Origin: Lichtheimia corymbifera B2541
Lineage: Eukaryota; Mucoromycota; Mucoromycetes; Mucorales; Lichtheimiaceae
Length of the DNA: 64,000 nucleotides
NCBI GenBank assembly: GCA_000697475.1
Contig: JNEU01000756.1
Coordinates: forward strand, 1-64,000
Reading direction: 5' to 3'
Shown: positions 48,768 through 60,600 of the stretch, in pieces
Layout of the letters: the number at the start of each line of letters is the position of its first letter
Position numbering within the stretch: the first letter of the stretch is position 1
The notes under the pieces: generated by a model
Database searches by the model: none
What the model was told of the DNA's origin: nothing
The model's input: only the letters and a program-made list of their open reading frames with translations
Made by a program: the position numbers and the translations under genes

Positions 48768-50813
48768 CTAGGTAGATTTGTGATTCATTGCGATAAAAGG
48801 ACCAGAGCATTTAGTTGGGGGAGGGAGAGTTCGAAAGGAGGAACGATTGCTGACTTCAAGGACGGCTTCATCGGGTACGGCTTCAAGGAATTCTTGCCGT
48901 ATGGTCGGTGGCATTTGCAGGAGAACATCCGATTTGAGAACAGAGCCATAATTTCGGAACATAAAGTCGAGAGCCAACATCTTGAGACCCGTCTCCTCGG
49001 CCATGATAGCTTTTTCAAAGATTAATCCACAGCTTTCAACTGTCATGTGATGCCTGAAAAGCCTTTCGCAGCATATCTTCTTCAGTCTGTTGAGTAGATA
49101 CATGTTGGCAACGACCAATACTTCGCATACGACATGCCAAGGTTCGTTCTCATCAAGTCGATCGCTGTAGAGGTATTTGAGGAATGCAAGGACAATCTCG
49201 TATGGTTCTGGGATTTCCATCCTCCTTCGTTGAGCTTCGATCATGCCACTCTTGTATATATTCCTAAAGTGCGGCCAGCGCGTGATGAGAATGACTTGAT
49301 GTACATGTAGCTCTTGGCCGTTCGACGGCACAATAACGAAATCAGATAATTCAGGGTTGTTGAGTAGTTGAGCAAATTCATGCGAGAAATGCGGTGGTGG
49401 TATGTCGTAGAGTCCAAGTGATTCGGCGTTGATTACAAGTGCATCTCTAATATAAAAAAAGTGTCAGTTCAGGGGCAATGTTTTGATCGCCACTAGTACA
49501 GCAGCAACAGCAGCAGCAGGAGAGAGATATATACCTAAAGTGATCATAGCCTTGTGGACGGAAAGGATCCGTGTTTCCAAGGAAGAAGAGGTTGTTGACA
49601 ACGACTTGAGAAGCTTCCTCTTGTCCTATGCCTGCAGGCGGAATATTTTCACTGATCACCGTAAAGTAGTTCCAGCCTCCCACATCGAAATTGGCGTTGC
49701 ATTCCTGTCGTTGCCATTCCAAAGTATCCAAATCCAGCATCCATAATCCGTACACCGATTCAGGACTTGCTTGAGGATGGTGTTGTGCGCCATGTGCCAA
49801 ATAACGTCCGAATACAAGCAGCTTTCCACACACAGCTTCACAAAAGTGTTGACTCTTCAAGAGGACCATATGAGAACTTGCGCTTGACTGGAATCCACTG
49901 AGAACGAGGTGGGGCGTATAAGGTGGAGCATTGACATTAATGACAAAGAGATCGGAGACTGTGTTACCGTGCTCGTCCTTGCCAGCATAGATATACATTT
50001 TGTGGCCTATCAGAGTAGCTGAATGATTGTAGCGTGGTGGCACTCCATTATATTTCGTCCATGTAAATGTCTTTAAATCGAGCACACTCAATTCATCCAA
50101 TACGTAAGTGCCTGCGTGTTTTTGTATATATGATCTCGTGAACAAACAAGCACCAAAATAAATCATAATGAATGCTCAACTTACAATCTGAATTCTTTGC
50201 AAAACCTCCGTACACAAATAACTTGTTGTCAAAGACAGCAGCACTATGAAGATAACGTGCCGGGATACTGCCGGTAACCTCGGGTTGAAACCATGTCAGC
50301 TTGTCCAAATCAAATATGTGCACATCATTGCAGTATTCTGCATCTTCGTTACATCCGCCTGTTGTTGTTGTATTATTATTAGTTTAGCCATCATCATCAC
50401 CATCGATTTCTTTCTTTGTATTTACCAAATACAATGATACAATTGTTCCACAGTGTTGCCGTATGTCCGTAACGTTTGCAAGGTGGTACGCCTTTTACAG
50501 TCTACATGTCGATCAAAAATGAATGTTGGCTCCACAGCATAATGAATGAAAGGAGGAGGAGGGGGGTTTTTTGATTGTGATATGTGTCACGAGAACAGCA
50601 TGGTGATTGACAAGGAGACAAGAAAGAATACCATACCTGTATGGTATCCCATCTCATGTCGCATAGGTTAAGAACGTGTAGATCATTGGTGACAGTACCA
50701 CCTCCACCATACACAAAGAGACGATGGCCGACTTTAACAAAGGATGGTCTCCAAAGACCAACGAGGTTGTTGCCAGTGGTACGGATCGGCTGACCAGGCT
50801 TCAAGAGCGGCAT
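48768..50813 (-). CDS. Kelch-repeat and BTB-domain protein (LZTR1-like layout)
   Basis: Five exons from 50813 down: 50637-50813, 50426-50501, 50185-50358, 49535-50111, 48768-49446; 560 residues. The first ~330 residues form Kelch repeats: FVYGGGG, IIVFGG, LFVYGGF, MYIYAG and LLVFGRY at the diagnostic strand, each followed by a W/F-rich strand, so probably a six-blade propeller. Residues about 355-475 are a BTB/POZ domain (LSDFVIVPSNGQELHVHQVILITRWPHF), and a BACK-like helical tail follows. N-terminal Kelch with C-terminal BTB is the order of LZTR1 rather than of KLHL proteins. Such proteins are usually substrate adaptors for cullin-3 ubiquitin ligases; the substrate is unknown. Confidence 0.9.
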
Positions 50814-51362
50814 TGAATAAAAGCTGAGTGTACAAGTGAGATCTTTATTGGTCGCGTCTTATCGAAGCGGCGTTCGGAATACGTTGCCGGTTGTAAAGTG
50901 AGTAGGTAGAGAGGGAAAAAGAGAAAGAGAAGAGGGAAAGAAAGAAAGACACGGCTAGGGGCATTGGAGACCCACCCAACTACTATCCATGAAAATTTCC
51001 GCACTCCTTTTCGCACAAATACTTGCAGAGTGCCACAAAGCATCACCATCCACAAAAACATAACAAAACGAGGCACATATATACACAACAACAACATCAT
51101 CATCACTCATACACACGCGTACGTATACATAAATGCAATTTACATTCACACATACATGCACACTTTTATGTATATTCACCCCATTGCCATAAATTTAATC
51201 ACTTCCTTATTGCTCCGATCCTTGCCCAATCCAGGAATTTTGTCTAAGCTGCAGTGGGCGCTGCAATGCAGGGAGCATCCCTGCGCATCACACCTCATGT
51301 CAACTGCCCGATTTTTATACAGATTAAACAAAAAAAAACACTTTGACAATTCGCTAATCTTT
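50814..51362. other. Intergenic spacer
   Basis: Tandem minus-strand spacer of 549 bp between the PAK gene and the Kelch-BTB gene. CT-rich on the minus strand near 50905-50950 (leader of the Kelch gene), with CA-rich sequence at 51075-51165. No gene. Confidence 0.5.
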
Positions 51363-54012
51363 CTAACGTTTGCTTGTCTTGAATTTCATTAATGGTGCCA
51401 GGATATCCAAAGGCCCTGCCTTCTTCAAAAAGTCGTGTTCCAATAGCTCAGCAGCTGTTGCTCTCGATCGTACATCCACGCACAAGCATACGGCAAGGAA
51501 GCTCTTCAATTCGCGTGATAGCTTTTCAGGGTTCTTTAGAGTGGGAGTGCCATTGGTAGCAATGAGATACAAGGCCTTGAGAGGTTCTTCATCCAAATAG
51601 GGAGGTTCGTTCTCAATCATTTCGATCGCCATGATACCCAGTGACCAAATGTCAACCTTGGCCCCATACTCCTTTTGTTTCACGACTTCAGGTGCCATCT
51701 ATCATTTTCTTGTTTTAATATCACCTCCTTGTGAATCGATAACCCATATAGCTTCCCAGCTTGACTTACCCAATAGGGTGTACCAACCATGGTAGCACGC
51801 TTGCTCTTTGATTCAGTCAGCTTGGCACAGAAACCGAAATCACTGATCTTGACTTTGCCTTGAAAATTGAGGAGGATGTTGTCCGATTTGATATCTCTGT
51901 GAATGATGTTTTGCGAATGAAGATGATGCAAACCAGCTGATGTCTGTTGTGTCATATAAGCAATCCTGCATATGCATAACACACACACACACACACACAC
52001 TCCCCCACTTTTTCCTTGGCTATTCTCCTTCCCCTTTTAACCCCCCGATGAATCCGATGACTTTACCTCCAAACACACAGTGGCGATTTGTTGCTCCGTC
52101 ATCGTGTTGTTGTCGATCACATCTGTCAGGGCACCACCTTCCATGTATTCCATGATCACCCACAGATCCTTGACGCCCACAAGATACGAATCCAAAAAGT
52201 TGACAATGTTGGGATGCTGAGATTCTTTCATCACAAGGATTTCATTGACAATCAATTCCTTGCGAGGCTGGTTGGCAAGATCCATTTGCTTGATAGCAAC
52301 CTTGGTATTGGTGGCATGCGATAAAGCAACGTATACAGATCCAGAAGCACTAAAACAAGTTATGTTGTAAGGATCCAAGTCAACAACCAAGGTCTCCTTA
52401 TGGAGAGAGAGAGAGAGAGAGAGACAATCGTCATCACTTACCCCTGACCAACACGCTTGAGCTTTTTGTAAGAGGAATTGGGATCACCACGGCTGACGAC
52501 AGAACGCAGTTTTTCCATGATTTGTGCCTCGCTCATTGTGCTGATACGCTGCTCAACCTTCTTTTTGGGTGTAGAAACTTGTTGTGCTGCTTTCTCACGT
52601 TCTCGTTCACGAATCTCACGCTCACGTTCACGCTCACGCTCACGCTCTCTTTCACGTTCCTTCTCGCGTTCACGTTCTCGTTGCAATTGCCGTTCACGCT
52701 CCTTTTCGCGTTCTCGTCGTTGTCTCTCCCGTTCACGACGTTCACGTTCCTCACGTTCAGCATCAGGATTTCTTCTAGGTTGAGAAGTGCCATAAGATTT
52801 GGATGGTTCTGGTCGAGGGCTGGTAGGCTTGATACGTGGTGAAACTGATGGATCTCGCGGGGAATGAGGATATAAACCCTTTTTTCGGGGAACAAAGTGT
52901 AAAAGTCAGTGTACCACACATCACCACGTGTAGTTGGCGTACTTACAGGTGATGGCGGAGCACGATCGTCACGAGACACAGGTGCCAACTTGGATGGTGG
53001 TGCTTGATGATGTTGCTTGGTTCGATCCTATTACAAAGCGATGAGTCAAATGATTGCATGTTTGTGTGTGTGTGCGTTGCTCCACTTACGTTATTGCGAA
53101 TATTAAGCTCATCCATCATTTCATTCACATCGACATCAGGTAAACCTCCTGCCATTGGTGGTGGTGGTGGTGGACGAGGTGGTGGAACACGTCCAGCAGC
53201 AGAAGCAGCAGATTTCTTTGATTCTTGTAATAAAGCAGCCCATCGATCATCACTTCTACGTTCGACGGCACCTTGAAGATGAGAGGAACCATATTCTTCT
53301 GCTTCACGTTTGGTTTGCTCAGTGTAAAACTCCAAAACATCCAACACAGCTTGAGGATTTTTGGCTGCATCTTCTGCTGTAATGGCTGATCCTTTGAGCA
53401 GTTTAGTCCATTGATCTGGCATACCCTAAAAAGGAATAAGGAGAGATATATAGAGCGTTAGTATTATTCTATCCTGAATTTCCCCAATATCGACTTTACC
53501 GTAAAGGCACCAGTATGTGGATCAAAACCAACATGCATCTGATGGACAAAGTTTGTCGGACCTGATACGCCTAGCGGAGATCTCTAATAGTAACAGAGCA
53601 TGAGGAATAAGGGTTTATATTACAATATTCACCTTCCCCTATAACTTACGTTGTAAATCTCATCCATCCATGAATAAAGCTCATCGTCGTTCTTGCATGC
53701 AATATAATATGTCTTGTCTTTGACGGCAATCTCGAAACAATAAGGCTTGAGCTCTGTGCGTGTCACTGAATTGATCTCTTTCAGGAAGATTAACGCTACA
53801 CACTGCCCGGATTGCTAATATAGAAAAAAAGTCAGGGACCATATCATTAGTCAACCATTACGTCCCCAATTCACTTTCAAGCATGATGATACCTCATTTC
53901 GATGGAAGGTCAATGCTTGGTCTCGAAGAACACAGAAGCGTTTGGACCAAATCCAAGCCCGTAGACCTTCTTCCTTGACAGATAGGTAGCCGTCCTTGAT
54001 GATTTCGGTCAT
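51363..54012 (-). CDS. p21-activated kinase, Cla4 type (PH-CRIB-kinase)
   Basis: Nine exons from 54012 down: 53893-54012, 53650-53814, 53500-53583, 53090-53425, 52947-53027, 52442-52878, 52067-52349, 51770-51943, 51363-51698; 671 residues. It is a Cdc42/Rac effector kinase of cell polarity. Order: PH domain (about 4-95), CRIB (101-116, [16 protein letters not shown]), Pro-rich linker, then a strongly charged Arg/Glu stretch (about 300-365), then the kinase. Kinase residues are K428 (VAIKQ), D519 (HRDIKSDN), D537 (DFGFC) and [13 protein letters not shown] in the activation loop. PH plus CRIB places it with Cla4/Skm1 rather than Ste20. Introns contain (AC)n at 51979-52000 and (GA)n near 52403-52424. 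The Arg/Glu repeat is unusual for PAKs. Confidence 0.95.
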
Positions 54013-55237
54013 GGCTGGTTGAGGGCAATGGTATAAAGGGTAAATTCAAGAGCCACAATATCCGAGATGTTGCAAAGATTGTGAGTGCGTCGCTCTTTGT
54101 CAAGATGTGTTGCTAATGACAGCTGGGTATCGTGTTGGTTGATGAAGAGCGAGTGAAGAAAGGAGACCAAGGCCCACCAAAAGGAGGCACACAGCTCAAT
54201 TAACAGCAAGTGGGTTGAGATTCCGCTGTATAACACACACATTCGCTCACGCCCACCCACACACCCAAACACATATATACGCAAATAGATGAAGCGCATG
54301 TCAAGTACCTTAATGAACTATTCGCGTGCGTTGCATCATCGGTGACACACACATACACATATGCATATCGTGCTAATGTCATTTATACACCTGATTCGCC
54401 TTTCATTATAATAGGGTGGTTACACATCATTCACTTTGGCACCGCTGTTTCTCCTCCTCAACATCTGATATACGTTTGCTATTCATCGTATGATGACTTG
54501 GAATGTCACTTTCAATTGTATATACGAACACTCACGTGATGTACTTGACCCAGGTTCAAGCAGTTTGATATTCACCTGCATGAAAGTCATTAACATCCAC
54601 ATCATCATCAATGCGAGTTGAGAGACGTCAGGGAGACAACAGGTACTACATATCATCATCATTCAACATTGCTGCATTGGTACAAGGATGACATTATAAT
54701 CTTTCAGGTATCACCACGTTGCACCGGGGAATCTCAAATTGTACAAAAGAATGTGCTGCACGCTGCACATGTCACAATACGGCCCTGTGTACGTATCACA
54801 ATCAATCCACACTGCGAAGGCTTCTCAGTCATTTTGTATCAATGGTAATGGTTTAATAGTATACATGTATTCAAATAGTAGCTGTTGTCGTTTCAAGCAT
54901 TAAAGAAATAAAGCAATACAAAATCCATAGTATCGGGTATCTTTTCAGGCGTAGTACCTGCCATTATTAGAAGAAGATACAATAATATAAGACGTCCATA
55001 TAATAGCGTATGGGATGATGATGGATCAATTGCTTCGCATGAAAGGCATACTGTTGTCGTGATTGGTGTTTTGTGTTGGTGGTGCAAAGCCAACTTTTAG
55101 TGTACGTGTGTTGTGTGTTGTGAGATGGCACAGCTGCAAGAGCACATTGCGGAGTGACCCTTTTAGGTTGCCGAGTACAACCCCTTTTTCCCTAGCAACA
55201 ACAACAGCTCTTCTCTTTCTTCCCTTTCCTTTCCCAA
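54013..55237. other. Divergent intergenic region
   Basis: A 1.23-kb spacer between PAK (minus) and BEM46 (plus). It has CA-rich segments near 54220-54275 and short frames without support. A CT-rich leader precedes the BEM46 start (55200-55235). Confidence 0.5.
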
Positions 55238-56661
55238 ATGAGTGACGATTCTGCTTTACCATTCAACGTACCAGGTTGGGTGTCGTATCTCTTATCCTTC
55301 ACTGGTCTGGCGGGGTTGACAGGTGCCGCCTTACTCTACTTGTACCAATGCGAGATCATCTATCCTAGTTCATTTCCCGAAGGATCGAGGACCCAGGTAA
55401 CCTCATTGTTGCTATGGGATACGGTGGTTGCTGTTTATTCACATTTTTGGTTGTAATTAGGTGGCAAAACCCTCGGATTATGGGATGCAATATACCGAAC
55501 AAGTTCTTACCACCAAGGATAATATCAAACTGCACACTTACACTATGGTACTTGAAAATGAAGACGAAGCTCGTGCTGCCAACACGATCCTTTACTTTCA
55601 TGTAAGCTGTCAATGATGTATATTCTCCTGTTATGTATGTATGCTAATGGATCCAAATCATAGGCTAATGCAGGCAACATGGTATGCGCCTACTGGATTT
55701 GGACATTTATACTTTGATAGCTTACTTTTGTTACACAGGGCCATCGTCTTCCTATCGCAAGAATCTTTCATCAAAAAATGAAGTGCAATGTCGTCATGTT
55801 GTCCTATCGAGGGTAAGCCAGACGATGGTTTATGCAGTATATATGTTTTATTCATACAGATATACGCGTCTAGCTATGGCCAAAGTGAAGGCAAACCAAA
55901 CGAGAAGGGTATTCGAATCGATGCTCAGGTAATAATTTGGATGGATATCAATATTACATTGGATTCATAACATGTTATTTCTATGCATACAGACACTCTT
56001 GGAATATGTGCAATCGCATCCTGTACTCAAGGACACTCGTCTCGTTGCTTATGGACAATCCATTGGTGGTGCGGTAGCCATTGATATTGTATCACATAAC
56101 GAGGAAGCATTCTCTGGTCTTATTATCGAAAACACATTTTTGAGCTTGGTAAGTGTGTGTCTATTGGGATGATCATATATAAGAGATTAACATGCATTCT
56201 GCATGCGTACATAGCCAAAACTGGTACCCCATGTCATGCCTATTCTACGCTACGTGACCTTCCTCTGTCACCAGCAATGGCCATCTGAAGTCAACATTCA
56301 ACGAATCGCCAATGTGCCTATTTTATTCCTTTCAGGAAGCAAGGATGAACTGATACCCCCAACACATATGCGTAAATTGTTCGAGTTGTGCGACACTCGT
56401 GGCGCGAAGGAATATGTCGAATTGGCAAACGGCATGCACAATGATACTTGTATTCAACCTGGCTATTATCCAGCCATTGAAGAATTCCTCAAGAAGAAGG
56501 TGTCAAGGGAAGAGCATATCGAGGAAAAGAAGAAGCATGAAGAAGAAGAAGAAGAGGAAATCAAGCGTATGTCGGTAGAGACTTGTCAGCTCACTAGAGA
56601 GGAAATTGCAGAAAAATCAACCGAGAACTTCCTCGTAGAAGAGATTGAATTGGAAGAGTAG
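55238..56661 (+). CDS. BEM46/ABHD13-like alpha/beta hydrolase
   Basis: Seven exons: 55238-55396, 55461-55601, 55664-55681, 55739-55812, 55874-55928, 55993-56148, 56215-56661; 349 residues. An N-terminal membrane anchor (about residues 14-36) is followed by an alpha/beta hydrolase domain. It has the oxyanion-type HANAGNMGHR, the nucleophile S172 in GQSIGG, D245 in SKDELIPP and H276 in GMHND. This matches the Bem46/ABHD13 family, ER/membrane hydrolases linked to polarity in fungi; the substrate is unknown. The C-terminal ~60 residues are a Lys/Glu-rich helical tail not typical of the family. Exon 3 is 18 nt and encodes the ANAGNM segment. After exon 4 a nearer AG (55860) would break GYGQSEG, so the acceptor at 55873 is used. 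Confidence 0.93.
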
Positions 56662-56724
56662 TAGAATGGGATCTTGAACACATAACACTGCATTTCATAA
56701 TAAAAAGAAATCCTATCTCTCCGT

Positions 56725-57393
56725 TTATTCATTCATGTATTTCAACATTGCTACCCTTTTCTTTGATTCACGACGAGCTTTCCTTGCTAGCTGTTTCCCT
56801 GATGGTGGTTGTGGTAACTCCTTTTTAAAGTTTTGTTCAATGTCCCGTGATAAATGTGTCACTCGCTTTGGTTCATGTTTATGGCCAATGCCGGATCGAT
56901 CCTTTTTGAGCACCGTAGCAACAGGATGTCGTCGACCTTCACCCAATGCTCCCAATCCTTCTTCGTATTGCCATCCTTGCGTTTGCATCATGCGAAAGCC
57001 GACATTGCTTTGGTTCAAAGTAAGGAAATCCACCGATCGCATATACTCGGCGCTCACCATGTGTGCAACGGTTTGGATATGCTCCTTCATAGTAGACTCG
57101 GGTATTTGTTTGTTGCATTCTGCACAAAAGGTAGTTGATGATGATGATGCATTGCTGTCTTCTGCAATAGGTATGCTGGTTGCTGGTTCACTACTCGGTG
57201 ACGATGCCGATGAAACTATGGATCTATACAGATTGGCAATGTCATCGCCACTTGATGTCGAAGGAGGCGGTAATGAAAGTGATCGTGTGTTGTCGCTACT
57301 TGGAACAAAGGCAACAGGTCGTGATAATCCGGTTCTTAATGGAGGTACTGTTGGTGGTGAAGAGGACGGCGGCGTTGATGTGGATCGCTCCAT
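56725..57393 (-). CDS. G-patch domain protein with a C2H2-like finger
   Basis: Single exon, 222 residues from the ATG at 57393; an in-frame ATG at 57447 would add 18 residues. Residues about 85-110 carry a single C2H2-type finger (CAECNKQIPESTMKEHIQTVAH). The G-patch spans about 135-185, starting GWQYEEGLGALGEGRRHPVA and including VLKKDRSGIGHK. The finger plus G-patch and the GRRHPVATVLKKDRSGIG form match the GPANK1-like group, presumed RNA-processing factors and activators of DEAH helicases. The C-terminus is highly basic (KARRESKKR). It converges on BEM46 with only 63 bp between the stops. Confidence 0.85.
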   Translation of the reverse strand: MERSTSTPPSSSPPTVPPLRTGLSRPVAFVPSSDNTRSLSLPPPSTSSGDDIANLYRSIVSSASSPSSEPATSIPIAEDSNASSSSTTFCAECNKQIPESTMKEHIQTVAHMVSAEYMRSVDFLTLNQSNVGFRMMQTQGWQYEEGLGALGEGRRHPVATVLKKDRSGIGHKHEPKRVTHLSRDIEQNFKKELPQPPSGKQLARKARRESKKRVAMLKYMNE

Positions 57394-57654
57394 GTTTGTG
57401 ATAGAAAAAGAGTACAAGATTATGCATGAAGACGTCTCCGCTGACATTTGATGTCGCAGCCGCAGCAGCAGAATAGATTACACTCCATAGACGCCTTATC
57501 ACAAATAAACGTTGATCATTAAAAACGAGCATCATACTAGGATGACCCATGTTTTTGATATTTAAAGCTCTCATTTGCTAATTGCTAGAACATAGCTCTG
57601 CTTTATGCAATTGTATATTTGGGATAAGGGAATCTATTTACATGATGTCGTCAT

Positions 57655-60600
57655 TTACAACCATTCCATGCTGCACCGAGCGACCTTGTCTTCAGCTTCA
57701 TTTGCATCCTTTTGGGCTTTCTTGCGCATATAGAAAATGGGGCAGTCGTTGTTTGAGCAGATGACATCTTGATGAAGTGATTCTTGGCATCGCTGACATT
57801 GTGTCCAAAGACGAGAATAAGCAGTTTCAGCATCTCGGAAGACCTTCAACTAAACATCAAAGTTAATATGTGCATTGCACTGCCAAAAAAGATTCAATCT
57901 TACCTGGTGTAAATGGATTGCTGTGAGTCGAGGCTTGCATTGTGCGCACACTGCTGGGTGATCTATTGTGTGATATGATAGCATTAATATTCTCGTATCA
58001 ATACAAAAGGGAAAAAGCATACACTTACCTCCTTTCTTCAATGGTGCCCGGCAACCAAGACATGTGGTCTTTTTGACAGCAAATTTCATGATGCCACCTG
58101 CTGATGGAGTAGCAATGCTCACGGTTCGAGTATGATCACCTTGCACTACATTTATGAAATCAGTATCATATCATCACCCCCCCCATTCTTCAACTATATC
58201 TCCTTACAGAGGCTGTTCACTTTGTCACCCAAGATCGGTTCGAAAATACGTTGCAGGGGCTTGGACAACTGATTCTCCAGATAATAGCTGGTATCGATGG
58301 GGATGTTGTGTTCCAAGACATAAAGCGGATCCTCGGCTCGTTCGTATGCAGGTGCGTTTTTGCCAGCCTTGATAATCACATAAGCAACACGATCTCCGAG
58401 GGCAGGGGCTGAACCAGCATCACGTTTACGCATCCTCTCAGCGAGTTCCACATGAGCTTGCTTGGCGCTGTAATCATTTTTACTCAATGCTTTGGTGATC
58501 ACGAGCTGCGATAAGTCCACCTTGTCTTGACGTAACAATGAGATTGTCTTTTTCACATATCTATCGTCATCCACCTTATTAGTACAAATCAAATGTAGAG
58601 GAGAATGAATGCTTACTCTTGAGCTCCTTGGACATCGCGGTCGATGAGAAGCTTGTTTAAACTTTGTTGCACAACGTTGGATACAAGTCGACAATTGTCA
58701 CGACGCACAGTCTATGGTATAATACATGAGTTAATAACACATCTTTGCCCTGTAATGATGAATGTGACTATACCTCGATACCCTTAGCATCCAGCTTGTC
58801 ATACTTTTCAGGTCTTGACCAATAGAGACCAGCATATCGTTTCTTGCTAATAAGCAGATAAGGGAAGTACACCTTTTCAAAGTCGAGGTTGATCGGTCGA
58901 ATGAATTCCTTGGTTACCAGCTCGGCAGCTTCTTTGCCTGTGGTTCAAAAGTCAGTCAACCTTGACATCATAATTGGTGCAAACAAGAGGGTACTTGCCT
59001 AGTTTCATTGCCTCTTCCAAGGTATCCACTCCAAATTTAATCATGACAGAATCGGTATCACCATAAATAACCTCAGCATTGTGCTTGTAGCCTTTTTGGA
59101 TGCTATACATCTCTTCCACAACCTAGGATATATCATATGGTTAGACCCACGTTTACATTTACTGCCCATGTTGAGTGGCTTTACTGACCTGACGTGTCTT
59201 TAAAATCATTTGACGACCATATGCAGTAACACTTGACGAAATTTGAAGACATGGGAGCTTGCCGATAGTAGCACCTGTGAAGCCATAGACCGAGTTGGCA
59301 CTGATCTATATTTTTTGGATACATGGTTAGTCGTTTCGTTCCTTCCTCGAATCAATACCATGACCCACCTTCAAGGCTAATTGTCGACCATCCAACACAG
59401 CTCTTCGGAAGGGATCAGTCTCCTTTTTCAAGTCAGCCTTTGCGCGTTTACGAGCTGATAGCAGATCTTGCAGAATCTCGGGAAGCAATCCCTTGCGTCG
59501 GCTAGCTTTGACGAACATATCTACAAGAAACATATGCGTTAGTATGTCGTATATATAAGAAACCTTATAGCCACCTTACCATTGTTTGGTGTTACAACAT
59601 AATCGACATCCTTGACCAGGCCAAGTCGTTGGACAGCTTCAGGATTGAGCAAGGTGGTGTAACAAAGATTGTGCGCTTGCATAATAGATGGGTACAGAGA
59701 CGTGAAATCGAGTGTTGCAATTGGAACGCTATAGTATCCTTTGACAGGTTCAATAACGGTAGCACCTTCATATTGTTGCTCGGAAACTAGATTCTTGGTC
59801 AATACAAGTATTAAAGTAGCAAATCATAAAACTCACCTTCCGATTTTACTACTGGGATGACGAGGTTTTGTTCAAGGGCGCGTCGATAAAGCTGTGAAAT
59901 GACTCTGATCTGCTGACCACGCGTGTTGATATAATTGAAAGGCACACCTGTCACTCTAGCCATCTCGATATAGTTGAAAAGCATCATCAGCTTATCCATC
60001 AACCGAAGAGGGAGGAAAGCATCCTTCAAACAGTACACAGCCAAGCGTCGTCTGGTTTCAGAGTTGCCATTGTGAAGCTCGGTGATGATAGAATGATGCA
60101 CGTCTTCCTTTTGTTCACCTAATATAGCAACGAGTGGTTAATTACATAAGAAGAAATCCAACAAGAACAACAACAACAACGTACCCAAGAATTCGGCAGA
60201 AACAGCATTGAGGGTGTAGGATCGAAGCTTATAGTCTCGTTGAATTGCTTGAAGAAGATCAAGTTGCAGCCGTCCTTCAAGATTGACTTGCTTACTCTCG
60301 CGTGTGCCATAGGCTTTGGAAGAAAATGTTGTATCCTTGGCTTGTGTTTGGATTCCTACGTAGATATGGTATCGTGTCAGCTATATGATCCTGATGTTGA
60401 TATCCATGTAAAGGCTACCTTGAATTCTTCCAAAGAAAGGAAAGCGTGCAACCTTCAAGTGTTTCGCACGATCGAGGAGATATGGGAAATCAAAGTTCAA
60501 GATGTTGTAACCGATAATAACATCAGGGTCAACCTATTGATAACCAACAATCAATGACGCTGTCCACAAATCAGCAAATGATGATATGCTAACCTCTTGC

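Noticed and set aside
54541..54620. tRNA-like T-loop sequence (CAGGTTCAAG)
   Set aside because: No acceptor stem, A-box or anticodon arm could be built around it.
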